Part shown: positions 44,857 to 53,027 of the stretch, one piece after another
Numbering within the stretch: the first letter of the stretch is position 1
Layout: the number at the start of each line of letters is the position of its first letter
DNA from: Desulfuromonadales bacterium
GTDB taxonomy: Bacteria > Desulfobacterota > Desulfuromonadia > Desulfuromonadales > JACZKF01
Assembly (NCBI GenBank): GCA_029289095.1
Contig: JARFUG010000014.1
Span: 1 to 53,281 of the forward strand
Direction of reading: 5' to 3'
DNA length: 53,281 bases
The notes under the pieces: generated by a model
Seen by the model: the letters and a program-made list of their open reading frames with translations, nothing else
What the model was told of the DNA's origin: nothing
Database searches by the model: none
Made by a program: the position numbers and the translations under genes

Positions 44857-45208
44857 AGAGATCCTGCGTAACATTGTCGAACAGAGCGGCGGCGCCATCG
44901 GCGCTGTCCTCATGGGATATGACGGCATCGCCGTCGATGAGTTTTTCCGCGAAGGAGTCGAAGAGGACCTCGCGCGGATGTCGGTCGAGTACTCCGCCTC
45001 TCTCAAGGAGATCAGGCAGGCCGCGGGCATTCTCAATACCGGCGCCATGGAAGAGGTCTCCATAAAGACCGGCAGGCATCAGTTGATCGTCCGCTCCCTG
45101 AACGACGAGTACTTCGTCGCCCTGACCCTCGAAGCCGGCGGGAATTTCGGCAAGGGTCGCTTTCTTCTCATGCGCGAAGCGCATGCCTTGCGCGAGGCTC
45201 TTTCGTGA
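44849..45208 (+). CDS. Roadblock/LC7 domain protein (MglB-like)
   Basis: A 119-residue protein: [32 protein letters not shown] is the roadblock/LC7 alpha-beta start, and [23 protein letters not shown] the end. Such proteins form dimers that regulate small GTPases; MglB acts on MglA and so on cell polarity and, in Myxococcus, pilus positioning. No mglA is in the window. GAGGAGG lies about seven bases before the ATG at 44849. It overlaps both neighbours (44856 and 45205), so it is in the aroB-aroQ operon. Confidence 0.85.
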   Translation: MFKEILRNIVEQSGGAIGAVLMGYDGIAVDEFFREGVEEDLARMSVEYSASLKEIRQAAGILNTGAMEEVSIKTGRHQLIVRSLNDEYFVALTLEAGGNFGKGRFLLMREAHALREALS

Positions 45209-45648
45209 ACCCGGTGAAGATCCTCGTCCTGCACGGCCCCAATCTCAACCTCCTCGGGACGCGAGAGCCGCAGGTGTACGGCAGCGACACTCTCGACGCC
45301 ATCAACGATCGCGTGAGCGCCCTCGCACCTGAACTCGGCGCCACCGTCGTCTTCTTTCAGTCCAACCACGAAGGGGAACTGATCGACCGCATTCATCAGG
45401 CCCGCCAGGAGGAAATCAAGGGGATCCTCTTCAACCCCGGCGGTTACACGCACACGAGCGTCGCCCTGCGCGATGCGGTCGCCGCCGTCGGCATCCCGAC
45501 CGTCGAAGTCCACCTGTCCAACGTACACGCCCGCGAACCGTTCCGTCATCACTCCTACATCGCCCCCGTCGCCATCGGACAGATCAGCGGCTTCGGGGCC
45601 GAAGGATATCTTCTGGCGTTGCGGGGTATTTTAGCGAAAATAAAATAG
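45205..45648 (+). CDS. aroQ: 3-Dehydroquinate dehydratase, type II
   Basis: A 147-residue dodecameric enzyme (3-dehydroquinate to 3-dehydroshikimate). [17 protein letters not shown] holds the catalytic Tyr/Arg region; [28 protein letters not shown] and [17 protein letters not shown] are all diagnostic. The start is GTG overlapping the previous stop by 4 bases. Confidence 0.97.
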   Translation: MNPVKILVLHGPNLNLLGTREPQVYGSDTLDAINDRVSALAPELGATVVFFQSNHEGELIDRIHQARQEEIKGILFNPGGYTHTSVALRDAVAAVGIPTVEVHLSNVHAREPFRHHSYIAPVAIGQISGFGAEGYLLALRGILAKIK

Positions 45649-45680
45649 TTTGCTAATCTGCTGGAGTATTCAAAAGCATT

Positions 45681-45850
45681 ACCACAGAGGCGCAGAGGAC
45701 ACAGAGAAATTCAAAGAATAACTCCATTAGTACTGATCTCCCGCATGGATCTTCCCCCCCTCCTGGATCAGGAGGGGGTCGGGGGGTGGTAGAGATCAAG
45801 AAGACCTTAGCACCCCCACCCCCCCCTGAAATAGGAGGGGAGAAAAAACG
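45681..45850. repeat. CACAGAG unit followed by GGAGGGG dyad element
   Basis: ACCACAGAGGCGCAGAGGAC at 45681 is one CACAGAG unit. From about 45725 comes ATTAGTACTGATCTCCCGC, then CCCCTCCT/AGGAGGGG dyad, GGGGGTGGTA...TAGCACCCCC dyad, and a second AGGAGGGG dyad. The same flank ATTAGTACTGATCT occurs at 53028. No gene in the 290-base gap. Confidence 0.85.
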
Positions 45851-45938
45851 CTGCGCGGAAGGGGATGTTTTGGAGTACGATATGAACGAATGTGAGAAGA
45901 TTTCAAAGTCCATTGTTTATTGAAAGTAAAACCCCGAT

Positions 45939-47015
45939 ATGATACAAAACAGAGCCGAAAAAGCGACCGCCCTGCTCGATGAATGCGGAGTCGATGCTCT
46001 TGTTTTTCTCCATCCTCCCAACATCCGCTATCTGTGCGGATTCACTGGAACGGACGGCGTCCTGGCGGTCACGGCGAAGGGTGACTGCTTTCTGACCGAT
46101 TCACGCTACACCACCCAGGCCCGTTCCCAGGTCGCCGCCGCAGAGATCCGCCAGTACCAGGTCAAGTTCGACGGTGTGACGGGATGGCTGCGTGAACAGG
46201 GGGTTCGGCGCATCGGGTTCGAGGCCGAGACAGTCGCTTTCGCCTCGGCCAGGCGCCTCAGGGAAAAGGGCGACGCCGACTGGGAGTGGGTTCCCCTGGA
46301 GAAGCCGCTTCAGTCCCTGCGCGCGCTCAAGGATGCCGAGGAAGTTGCGGCTCTTGCCGAAGCGGCGCGACTCAATGCCGAGGCCTTTGAAGAGATACTC
46401 CCCATGGTGCGTCCGGGGGTTTGCGAGCGCGACATCGCCCTGGCGCTCGAGTTTGCCCTCAAGCGTTTGGGAGGCGAAGAGAAGGCCTTCGATTTCATCG
46501 TCGCATCGGGAGAGCGGGGCGCCTTGCCGCACGGCGTGGCGTCCGACAAGGAGATCCGCGCCGGCGAACTCGTCACCCTCGATTTCGGGACCCGCATCGG
46601 CGGCTATCACTCGGACGAGACCGTGACGGTCGCCGTCGGCGACGTTTCCCCCCGGTTACGGGAGATCTACAATCTCGTGCTCCGCGCCCACGACGAAGCG
46701 ATGGCGGCCCTGAGCCCCGGAGTTTCTCTGCGGGAGATTGACGCCGTCGCCCGCGATCTCATCACCGCAGGCGGGTACGGCGAATTTTTCGGTCATGGCC
46801 TGGGGCACGGCGTCGGTCTCGAAGTCCACGAGTCCCCGACCCTTTCGACCCGGTCCGACGATGTCGCCCGCGAGGGGATGATCGTCACCATCGAACCGGG
46901 GATCTATCTCCCCGACGAGGGCGGCGTCCGCATCGAGGACACGGTTCAGGTCACAGCCGACGGATGCAGACCCCTCACACGCATTCCAAAGGATTTCCGG
47001 ATACTCCCGGCTTGA
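45939..47015 (+). CDS. Xaa-Pro aminopeptidase family (M24) metallopeptidase
   Basis: A 358-residue cytoplasmic peptidase that removes N-terminal residues before proline or cleaves X-Pro dipeptides. N-terminal creatinase-like domain (NIRYLCGFTGTDG), then the catalytic domain with metal ligands in LDFGTRIGGYHSDET, GHGLGHGVGLEVHE, IEPGIY and GVRIEDT. PepP and PepQ cannot be separated from sequence alone. The ribosome binding site is weak, and the upstream gap is full of repeats. Confidence 0.93.
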   Translation: MIQNRAEKATALLDECGVDALVFLHPPNIRYLCGFTGTDGVLAVTAKGDCFLTDSRYTTQARSQVAAAEIRQYQVKFDGVTGWLREQGVRRIGFEAETVAFASARRLREKGDADWEWVPLEKPLQSLRALKDAEEVAALAEAARLNAEAFEEILPMVRPGVCERDIALALEFALKRLGGEEKAFDFIVASGERGALPHGVASDKEIRAGELVTLDFGTRIGGYHSDETVTVAVGDVSPRLREIYNLVLRAHDEAMAALSPGVSLREIDAVARDLITAGGYGEFFGHGLGHGVGLEVHESPTLSTRSDDVAREGMIVTIEPGIYLPDEGGVRIEDTVQVTADGCRPLTRIPKDFRILPA

Positions 47016-47052
47016 TGCTACTGGTCAATAATATCTGAAAGCAAAGAGGCAT

Positions 47053-47153
47053 CTCACGCCCGCTTCGCTCGAGCCACAGAGGACACAGAGAAAAGCGTTT
47101 GGAGTTTCTCTGCGAACTCTGCGTCTCGAGTGAGCGAAGCGAACGGGCGAGAG
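47053..47153. repeat. Inverted CTTCGCTCGAG/CACAGAG element in accB leader
   Basis: CTTCGCTCGAG at 47063-47073 and CTCGAGTGAGCGAAG at 47125-47139 are complementary apart from four extra bases. Inside are CACAGAGGACACAGAG and TCTCTGCGAACTCTGCG. The CGCCCG/CGGGCG ends also pair. The unit would lie in the accB mRNA leader. Confidence 0.8.
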
Positions 47154-47239
47154 AATCGTTTTTCAACGATCTATTCAGGACGGCCCAGTCTATTCACCAG
47201 GGCGCCGTTCACAATCGTCACAAGGAGGACGTTTTTCGC

Positions 47240-47725
47240 ATGGATATCAAGGATCTCAAAGTTCTGATCAAGATGGTCACCGAAACCGATATCACCGAGT
47301 TCGAAATGGAGGGCGCCGAGGAGAGGATCGTCATCCGCCGCGGCAAGAACCAGGAGATCGTGCATGTGACCTCGCCGGTCTATGCGTCCGCCCCCGCTCC
47401 GGCCGCCTCTCCTGCTCCCTCCCAGGCTCCTGCCGCTGCGGCCGGGTCGGCTCCCGCCGCTCCCCAGAAGGCCGTCAACGAAAAATACGAGACGATCACT
47501 TCTCCCATCGTCGGCACCTTCTACCGCGCCCCGTCCCCCGACTCCGATCCCTATGTCCAGGTCGGAACCGTCATCGACAAGGGGCAGACCTTCTGCATCG
47601 TCGAAGCCATGAAGCTCATGAACGAGATCGAAGCCGAATTCAAGTGCAAGATCGTCGAGATCCTCAAGGAAAACGCCCAGCCGGTCGAATTCGGCGAGGC
47701 GCTGTTTTTGGTTGAAAGAATCTGA
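47240..47725 (+). CDS. accB: Biotin carboxyl carrier protein of acetyl-CoA carboxylase
   Basis: A 161-residue protein that carries biotin in the first step of fatty-acid synthesis. The N-terminal region (DIKDLKVLIKMVTETDITEF) is typical, followed by an Ala/Pro linker and the biotinyl domain with EAMKLMNE; biotin attaches at Lys125. AAGGAGG lies about 11 bases upstream of the ATG at 47240. In-frame codons back to 47099 come from the repeat. accC follows. Confidence 0.95.
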   Translation: MDIKDLKVLIKMVTETDITEFEMEGAEERIVIRRGKNQEIVHVTSPVYASAPAPAASPAPSQAPAAAAGSAPAAPQKAVNEKYETITSPIVGTFYRAPSPDSDPYVQVGTVIDKGQTFCIVEAMKLMNEIEAEFKCKIVEILKENAQPVEFGEALFLVERI

Positions 47726-47731
47726 AAGCAG

Positions 47732-47794
47732 TTTTGAATTTTGAATTAATCTAGAGATTGCCTTGGCTTTGGCCTTGAGCCTCGGGCCTTGCGC
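47732..47794. repeat. Nine-word heptanucleotide array between accB and accC
   Basis: TTTTGAA twice, then degenerate words leading to GCCTTGG, CTTTGGC and CTCGGGC, all in one 7-base phase for 63 bases. It ends 19 bases before the accC start and just before GGAG. Confidence 0.85.
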
Positions 47795-47813
47795 CTGTTT
47801 TCGGAGAAAACCC

Positions 47814-49151
47814 ATGTTCCATAAAATTCTGATCGCCAATCGCGGCGAGATTGCGCTTCGGATCATCCGTGCCTGCAAAGAGCTCGGCATCAAGACCGTG
47901 GCGGTGCACTCGGATGTCGACAGCCAGGCGCTGCATGTCATGCTGGCCGACGAGAGCATCTGCATCGGTCCGGCCCCGAGCGCCAAGAGCTACCTCAACA
48001 TGAAGGCCATCATCAGCGCGGCCGAAGTCACCGACGCCGACGCCATCCACCCCGGCTACGGATTTCTCTCGGAAAACGCCGAGTTCGCCGAAATCTGCGA
48101 GAACTGCGGCATCACCTTCATCGGCCCCACCGCCGACAGCATGCGCCGCATGGGGGACAAGATCAGCGCCCGCCAGACGGTGACCGCCGCCGGGGTTCCG
48201 ATTCTCCCCGGCACCAAGGACGGGGTGAAATCGGTCGAAGAGGCCGTGCGCATCGCTGAAGAGATCGGCTATCCCGTCATCATCAAGGCGACCGCCGGAG
48301 GCGGCGGCCGCGGTATGAAGGTCGTCCATTCGCCCGCCTCCCTCCCCAACGCCTTTGCGGCGGCGCGCTCCGAGGCGCAGGCCGGTTTCGGCAACCCCGA
48401 CGTCTATATCGAGAAGTTCTGCGAACGCCCACGCCACGTCGAAATTCAGATCCTTGCCGACAAGCACGGCAACGTGATCCATCTCGGCGAGCGGGACTGC
48501 TCCATCCAGCGGCGCCACCAGAAGCTCATCGAAGAGGCGCCCTGCCCGGTCCTCACCCCCGAACTGCGCAAGAAGATGGGCGAGTGCGCGGTGGCAGCCG
48601 CCAAGTCCGTGAATTACTCCAGCGTCGGCACGATGGAGTTTCTCCTCGACCAGCAGGGGAACTTCTATTTCATGGAGATGAACACCCGCGTTCAGGTCGA
48701 ACACCCCGTCACAGAGATGGTCACCGGGATCGACATCATCAAGGAGCAGATCCGCTCCGCCGCGGGGCTGCCCCTGCGTTTTCGGCAGGAAGACATCAAG
48801 ATCAGCGGCCACTCCATCGAATGCCGCATCAACGCCGAACACCCCTTCAAGTTCACCCCGTCGCCCGGGAAGATCGACGGCTATCACCCGCCGGGAGGAC
48901 TCGGCGTGCGCGTCGACAGCGCCGTCTACGACCAGTACACCGTTCTTCCCCACTACGATTCGATGATCGCCAAGCTCATCGTTCACGCCGACACCCGCGA
49001 GGAAGCGATTCACCGCATGGCACGGGCTCTGGACGAATACATCATCGAAGGGATCAAGACGAGCATCACCTTCCACCAGAGAATCATGAGGAACAAGGAA
49101 TTCATCGAAGGGGATGTCGACACGGGATTTCTGGAGAGGATAAACTTTTGA
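47814..49151 (+). CDS. accC: Biotin carboxylase
   Basis: A 445-residue ATP-grasp enzyme that carboxylates biotin on Acc[25 protein letters not shown]-binding [12 protein letters not shown], the [18 protein letters not shown] block, [15 protein letters not shown] and the C-terminal ECRINAEHP are all present. ATG 47814 has GGAG seven bases upstream. accB/accC are adjacent as in most bacteria; the carboxyltransferase genes are not in the window. Confidence 0.97.
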   Translation: MFHKILIANRGEIALRIIRACKELGIKTVAVHSDVDSQALHVMLADESICIGPAPSAKSYLNMKAIISAAEVTDADAIHPGYGFLSENAEFAEICENCGITFIGPTADSMRRMGDKISARQTVTAAGVPILPGTKDGVKSVEEAVRIAEEIGYPVIIKATAGGGGRGMKVVHSPASLPNAFAAARSEAQAGFGNPDVYIEKFCERPRHVEIQILADKHGNVIHLGERDCSIQRRHQKLIEEAPCPVLTPELRKKMGECAVAAAKSVNYSSVGTMEFLLDQQGNFYFMEMNTRVQVEHPVTEMVTGIDIIKEQIRSAAGLPLRFRQEDIKISGHSIECRINAEHPFKFTPSPGKIDGYHPPGGLGVRVDSAVYDQYTVLPHYDSMIAKLIVHADTREEAIHRMARALDEYIIEGIKTSITFHQRIMRNKEFIEGDVDTGFLERINF

Positions 49152-49156
49152 CTCTC

Positions 49157-49246
49157 TCCCCCTCCTGGATCAGGAGGGGGCCGGGGGGTGGTTAAGACTT
49201 CGAAGATCTTACCACCCCCAACCCCTCCTGAAATAGGAGGGGAGAA
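49157..49246. repeat. GGAGGGG triple-dyad element between accC and lipM-like gene
   Basis: Three dyads in a row: CCCCTCCTGG/TCAGGAGGGG, GGGGGTGG...CCACCCCC (with AAGACTTCGAAGATCTT at the centre), and CCCCTCCTG/TAGGAGGGG. The last AGGAGGGGAG also serves as the only visible ribosome binding site of the next gene. Confidence 0.88.
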
Positions 49247-49253
49247 ATTTATT

Positions 49254-50075
49254 ATGCTCTTAACCGAAACCTGGCGCCTCATCCGGACGCCCCCTCTTCC
49301 GGGGGGTATCAATATGGCCGTCGACGAGGCTCTTTTTGAGTCGGTGGCGGCGGGGCGGTCTCTGCCGGTGCTGCGCCTGTACCGGTGGTCGCCTCCGGCG
49401 CTCACCCTCGGCTATGCGCAGTCGGGGGAGGGGGAGGTCGACTACGATGCCTGCCGGGAGATGGGGATCGACGTCGTGCGCCGCTCCACAGGGGGACGTG
49501 CCGTCCTCCATGAGAACGAGGCGACCTACTGCATCGTCTCACCCGAACGATCGAACATCTTTCCAGGCGGAATCCTCGAAAATTACCGCGTCATCGCCGG
49601 CGTCCTTCGGCAGATGCTCAACTCCTTCGGCCTCGAGGCCGTGCTCGCTTCCGGGCGCCGCAGAGGAGGGGAGGGGGAGAGCGGCGTCTGTTTCGTCTCC
49701 CCTTCGGTTCACGAACTCGTCCATAACGGGTGCAAGATGACAGGGAGCGCCCAAAGGCGCGGCGCCGGGGTCTTTCTGCAGCACGGCTCCATCCCCGTCG
49801 ATCTCGATCTCGATCGCCTCTGCCGCGCCCTTGGAAGGCGCCCCGGTTCTCTGGAGAAGCGAAAGGAAGCCCTTGCCTCCAAGGTCGGATGGCTGAACCG
49901 TTTCCTTTACTCACCCGCCGCCGTCGACCAGGTCGAAGATCGTCTCATCGAAACCTTCGCCCAACATCTTGGAATCGCCCTGGAAACATCGGAACTGAGC
50001 GAGGAGGAGTGGGAAAGAGCTAAGAAGCTGAGGGGCAATTTTGAATCGGTCTACGACCCGCCAGCCCCCTCCTAA
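49254..50075 (+). CDS. Octanoyltransferase LipM-like (LplA/BPL family)
   Basis: A 273-residue enzyme of the biotin/lipoate ligase fold. RRSTGGRAVLHENEATYCI is the RRxxGG motif; GVCFVSPSVHELVHNGCKM followed by TGSAQRRGAGVFLQHGSI matches LipM octanoyltransferases, where the Cys of CF is the acyl-carrying residue. It would move octanoate from acyl carrier protein to lipoate-dependent proteins. LplA-type ligase activity cannot be excluded. The C-terminus (PPAPS) and stop are encoded by the following repeat element, so the original end may have been replaced. Confidence 0.85.
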   Translation: MLLTETWRLIRTPPLPGGINMAVDEALFESVAAGRSLPVLRLYRWSPPALTLGYAQSGEGEVDYDACREMGIDVVRRSTGGRAVLHENEATYCIVSPERSNIFPGGILENYRVIAGVLRQMLNSFGLEAVLASGRRRGGEGESGVCFVSPSVHELVHNGCKMTGSAQRRGAGVFLQHGSIPVDLDLDRLCRALGRRPGSLEKRKEALASKVGWLNRFLYSPAAVDQVEDRLIETFAQHLGIALETSELSEEEWERAKKLRGNFESVYDPPAPS

Positions 50076-50193
50076 TCAAGGAGGCGGAGTTATTTTCCCC
50101 CTACCTGATCAGGTGGCGCTTCAACAGACATTGTAGGGGGGCTTCCACAGATAACTCCCCTCCTGTTTTAGGAGGGGTGGGGGGTGGTAAGGT
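50061..50193. repeat. GGAGGGG element, reverse orientation, at end of lipM-like gene
   Basis: The same dyads as elsewhere but reversed: CCCCCTCCTAATCAAGGAGGCGG first, and CCCCTCCTGTTTTAGGAGGGG followed by GGGGGGTGGTAAGG last. An extra ~70 bases with CTGATCAGG and GTAGGGGGG lie between. The upstream gene stops inside it. Confidence 0.8.
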
Positions 50194-50302
50194 TTTCATC
50201 GTTTCGTTTTGAATGATTGCCGAATTTCCGTATAATAATTCGGCTTCCGCCTTCGCCGAGGCGTCTTCGCCAAGCTGCGCCGGACAAGCCTGGCTCAGTT
50301 TT

Positions 50303-50337
50303 TCCTTCATCCCTATCCTTCAGCCTTCATCCTTGGT
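50303..50337. repeat. Five-word heptanucleotide array before lgt
   Basis: Five in-phase 7-base words based on CCTTCAT (for example TCCTTCA, CCTTCAG, CCTTGGT) end six bases before the lgt start, where a Shine-Dalgarno sequence would be expected; none is seen. Confidence 0.75.
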
Positions 50338-50343
50338 CTCCCT

Positions 50344-51129
50344 ATGCCTTTCCCCAACATTGATCCCGTCATCTTCGAAATAGGACCCTTCGCCGTGCGC
50401 TGGTACGGGATGATGTACCTGGTCGGGTTTACGGCCGCGTACTTTCTCATCCGCTACTATGTGCGCCTGCGCAAGTTTCCCCTGCCCAAGGAGGGGGTGT
50501 CGGATCTCCTTTTCTACTGCATCCTCGGCCTCATTATCGGCGCACGTCTCGGCTACGTCGTCTTCTACCATCTTCCCTACTACCTGCGGAACCCTCTCGA
50601 GATTTTCTATGTCTGGGAAGGGGGGATGAGTTTTCACGGCGGGCTGATCGGCGTCGTCCTTTGCACCCTCTGGTTCTGCCGCAGCAGGAATCTCTCCATC
50701 CTTCTGACCGGCGACATCCTCGTCTCCTCGGCTCCCGTGGGGATCGGGCTTGTGCGGGTCGCCAATTTCATCAACGCCGAACTTTACGGCCGCGTGACCG
50801 ACGTCCCCTGGGGGATCGTCTTTCCCGGCGCCGGTCCCGAGCCGAGGCATCCGAGCCAGCTCTACGAAGCCTTTCTCGAAGGACCCGTCCTCCTGGCGAT
50901 CCTCTGGTGGCTTCACAAGCGCCAGGCCTCCCCGGGCGTCCCCCTCTTCTCCTTCATCATGCTCTACGGGATCTTCCGATTCTTTGTCGAGTTCTTCCGC
51001 CAGCCCGACGCCCATCTAGGCTTCCTCTGGGGAGGCGCAACCATGGGACAGCTCCTGTCCCTGCCGATGATTCTGATCGGGATCGGGGGGTTGGTTTTGG
51101 TTCGGTATTATGGAAAAAACAGGCAATAG
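50344..51129 (+). CDS. lgt: Prolipoprotein diacylglyceryl transferase
   Basis: A 261-residue inner-membrane enzyme with about seven membrane segments that attaches diacylglycerol to the lipobox Cys of prolipoproteins. GGMSFHGGLIG and VRVANFINAELYGRVTD are the signature regions, with HPSQLYEA and GLFR-like GIFRFFVEFFRQPD later. Its clients in this window would include PilP and both PilY1-linked lipoproteins. No ribosome binding site is visible because the upstream bases are a pyrimidine-rich array. Confidence 0.96.
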   Translation: MPFPNIDPVIFEIGPFAVRWYGMMYLVGFTAAYFLIRYYVRLRKFPLPKEGVSDLLFYCILGLIIGARLGYVVFYHLPYYLRNPLEIFYVWEGGMSFHGGLIGVVLCTLWFCRSRNLSILLTGDILVSSAPVGIGLVRVANFINAELYGRVTDVPWGIVFPGAGPEPRHPSQLYEAFLEGPVLLAILWWLHKRQASPGVPLFSFIMLYGIFRFFVEFFRQPDAHLGFLWGGATMGQLLSLPMILIGIGGLVLVRYYGKNRQ

Positions 51130-51139
51130 GCGTATGAAC

Positions 51140-51285
51140 TCCCCCTCCCTGATTAGGAGGGGGCGGGGGGGTGGTAGAGACCGAGCAGATCTTACCACCC
51201 CCGACCCCTCCTAAAATAGGAGGGGAGAAAAACATGTCTTCCGTCCTTCCCTTTAGCTCTTGGACTCCTGACTCCTGGATACTGC
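51140..51285. repeat. GGAGGGG triple-dyad element plus heptanucleotide array before HAD gene
   Basis: 51140-51229 has the dyads CCCCTCCCTGATTAGGAGGGG, GGGGGTGGTA...TACCACCCCC and CCCCTCCTAAAATAGGAGGGG. From 51236 there are 7-base words (GTCTTCC, GTCCTTC, CTCTTGG), one inserted base, then CTCCTGG and ATACTGC up to three bases before the ATG at 51288. Confidence 0.85.
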
Positions 51286-51287
51286 CT

Positions 51288-51905
51288 ATGACCTTCCGCG
51301 GCATCGTCTTCGACTGCGACGGCGTTCTTTTCGAGAGCCGTCAGGCGAATCTTGTCTTCTACAACACCGTCCTTGCGCATTTCGGCCGACCCCCGATACG
51401 GGAGGACGACCGGGAAACGTGTCACCTGTGCCATACCGCCGCCAGCCCGCAGGTCCTTGCCGCCCTCTTCGGCGAGGAGGAGGGGGAAAGGGCGCTCGCC
51501 TATTCCGCCACCCTCGACTACCGCGACTTCATCCCCTATATGATCCCCGAGCCGGGGATGATCCAGGGGCTATCCGAACTCTCCCGGCGCTATCCGCTCG
51601 CAGTCGCCACCAACCGGGGGACAAGCATGCCGGAGATTTTAAAGCACTTCGACCTGACCGATCATTTCAGCGCCGTTGTCACCAGCCGGGACGTGCCGCG
51701 CCCCAAACCGCACCCGGACATGCTCCACCTGGCGGCCAAACGCCTCGGATTCAGGGAGGAAGAACTCCTCTTCGTCGGGGATTCGGAGCTCGACCGTCGC
51801 GCCGCCCAGGCCGCCGGAATGCCCTTCGCCGCCTACAAGTGGGACGGCAGCGATCTGAGGGTCGATGGATATTTTGAGTTGATGAGGTTGTTGTTGGAAG
51901 GTTGA
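51288..51905 (+). CDS. HAD-superfamily hydrolase (phosphoglycolate phosphatase-like)
   Basis: A 205-residue phosphatase with motif I VFDCDGVLFES (nucleophile Asp), motif II AVATNRG, motif III region RPKPHPDML and motif IV VGDSELDRRAAQAAG. The cap contains CHLCH, a chance CxxCH with no export signal. ATG 51288 aligns best with the family; an in-frame ATG at 51234 with a strong GGAGGGGAG site would add 18 residues encoded by repeat DNA. Substrate unknown. Confidence 0.88.
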   Translation: MTFRGIVFDCDGVLFESRQANLVFYNTVLAHFGRPPIREDDRETCHLCHTAASPQVLAALFGEEEGERALAYSATLDYRDFIPYMIPEPGMIQGLSELSRRYPLAVATNRGTSMPEILKHFDLTDHFSAVVTSRDVPRPKPHPDMLHLAAKRLGFREEELLFVGDSELDRRAAQAAGMPFAAYKWDGSDLRVDGYFELMRLLLEG

Positions 51906-51918
51906 CCTTGAAGGGCAA

Positions 51919-52009
51919 TTTTGAATTTTGAATTGAATCTTGAACCTTTGGCCTTTCACCTCTGTCGTCCGTCCTCCGTCCTCCGTCCTCTGGCTCCCAA
52001 CTCCCGCCC
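51919..52009. repeat. Thirteen-word heptanucleotide array between HAD and rsbW-like genes
   Basis: Thirteen consecutive 7-base words with no indel (91 bases). The text drifts from TTTTGAA to TTTGGCC, then TCCGTCC, and finally CCCAACT and CCCGCCC, in one phase. It fills the space between convergent genes. Confidence 0.92.
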
Positions 52010-52012
52010 TTC

Positions 52013-52441
52013 TCACTTCATCATCTTGTTCAACGACTTCACCATCTCCAGAACATGCCCCCCGTTGTACTTTCGGTAGCTGACCTGGTCCATGAGGGTT
52101 CGGATGATGTAGACGCCGCGGCCGTGCTCGTCGAGATGGTCTGCGTGGCGCAGGCTCGAGATGTCGAATCCCTGCCCCTGGTCGTAGACCTTGATGTTCA
52201 GGTTGCGGTCGAGGATGGTGATGGTGATGTGGACTTCCTTCTCCGGATCTCCTTCATTGGCATGCTGAATCGCATTGGTCATCGCCTCGGTCAGGACGAG
52301 GTTGATGTGGTAGGCCAGCTCTTCCCGGTCGCCATGATACCGCCTCAGGGTTCTGGCGATGTCTTCGCCGATCCTGCCGATCAGACTCAGATAACGGGTC
52401 TGATTGGGAACCTTGATGTCGACTTCGATCTTTTCTTTCAT
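52013..52441 (-). CDS. RsbW-like anti-sigma/serine kinase (HATPase)
   Basis: A 142-residue GHKL ATPase of the RsbW/SpoIIAB family: ELAYHINLVLTEAMTNAIQHAN (N box), ILDRNLNIKVYDQGQGFD (G1 box) and DEHGRGVYIIRTLMD (G2 region). Such proteins bind a sigma factor or phosphorylate a STAS partner. The upstream gene on the same strand encodes that kind of STAS protein. No target sigma factor is in the window; in this group the pair may instead serve a PP2C-type phosphatase pathway elsewhere. GAGG lies before the start. Confidence 0.9.
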   Translation of the reverse strand: MKEKIEVDIKVPNQTRYLSLIGRIGEDIARTLRRYHGDREELAYHINLVLTEAMTNAIQHANEGDPEKEVHITITILDRNLNIKVYDQGQGFDISSLRHADHLDEHGRGVYIIRTLMDQVSYRKYNGGHVLEMVKSLNKMMK

Positions 52442-52496
52442 GTAATCCTCGACAGGTAAGGCGGTTCGGCGACCAACGCTCCCCGCGGGGGTGAAT

Positions 52497-52832
52497 CTAG
52501 AAGCTTGCGACGGCTTCCTGGGACGTAGGGAAGATCTCGAAGACCCTGTGCAGACGCGTCAGCTCGAACATCGATTTGACCTGGGGCTGAAGGCCGCTCA
52601 GCTTGAGGTTTCCATTGCGGGCGCTGGCATTCTTGAAGCCGGAAACGAGCGCGCCGAGGCCGGATGAGTCGACGAAGCGCACTTCGTGCAGATCGATGAC
52701 GATGCTCGCCTTCCCTTCCTCAAAGAGATGCAGCATCTGAGCCTTCAGTTCCCCGCTGTTATGGGCATCCAGACGTTCTTCCTTGATCTCGATCAGAACC
52801 ACGGCTCCCTGCTCTTCGATATGGACGATCAT
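52497..52832 (-). CDS. STAS-domain anti-sigma factor antagonist
   Basis: A 111-residue SpoIIAA/RsbV-like protein: AVVLIEIKEERLDAHNSGEL, then VIDLHEVRFVDSSGLGALVSG with the phosphorylatable serine at position 57. It would free a partner from the RsbW-like kinase when dephosphorylated. The start at 52832 is decided by GGAGA five bases upstream; an ATG at 52880 is in frame but lacks this. It precedes the kinase gene by 55 bases, likely one operon. Confidence 0.9.
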   Translation of the reverse strand: MIVHIEEQGAVVLIEIKEERLDAHNSGELKAQMLHLFEEGKASIVIDLHEVRFVDSSGLGALVSGFKNASARNGNLKLSGLQPQVKSMFELTRLHRVFEIFPTSQEAVASF

Positions 52833-52911
52833 TCCAGTCTCCTTTATGTCGTATTTGTCAGCGTCTGTTTTCAATAACATATCATAGAAAATCGGGGTCT
52901 GACCAGCTTAT

Positions 52912-53016
52912 GCAGAATCCAGAATCCAGAATCCAGGAGCCAGGAGCCAGGAGAAAATCAGGTTCGAGGCCCGAGGCCCGAGGCCGGAGGCAAAAGGCCA
53001 AAGGGTTTAATTCAAA
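52912..53016. repeat. Fifteen-word heptanucleotide array upstream of STAS gene
   Basis: Fifteen in-phase 7-base words (105 bases). Read on the minus strand toward the STAS gene, it passes from TTTGGCC and TCGGGCC words to CTCCTGG three times and ends in ATTCTGG/ATTCTGC, the same ending as the arrays before pilT and pilC. It ends about 80 bases before the start codon. Confidence 0.92.
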
Positions 53017-53027
53017 AAATTACCCGA

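Noticed and set aside
47016-47239. Missing efp gene between the M24 peptidase and accB
   Set aside because: The aroQ-pepP-efp-accBC order is common, but from memory Geobacter also lacks efp at this site, so absence is not notable.
51421-51435. CxxCH (CHLCH) motif in the HAD hydrolase suggesting a haem site
   Set aside because: The protein has no signal peptide and is a clear cytoplasmic HAD enzyme; the motif is chance.
51919-53016. CRISPR array
   Set aside because: The period is 7 bases, there are no spacers of 30-40 bases and no cas genes.
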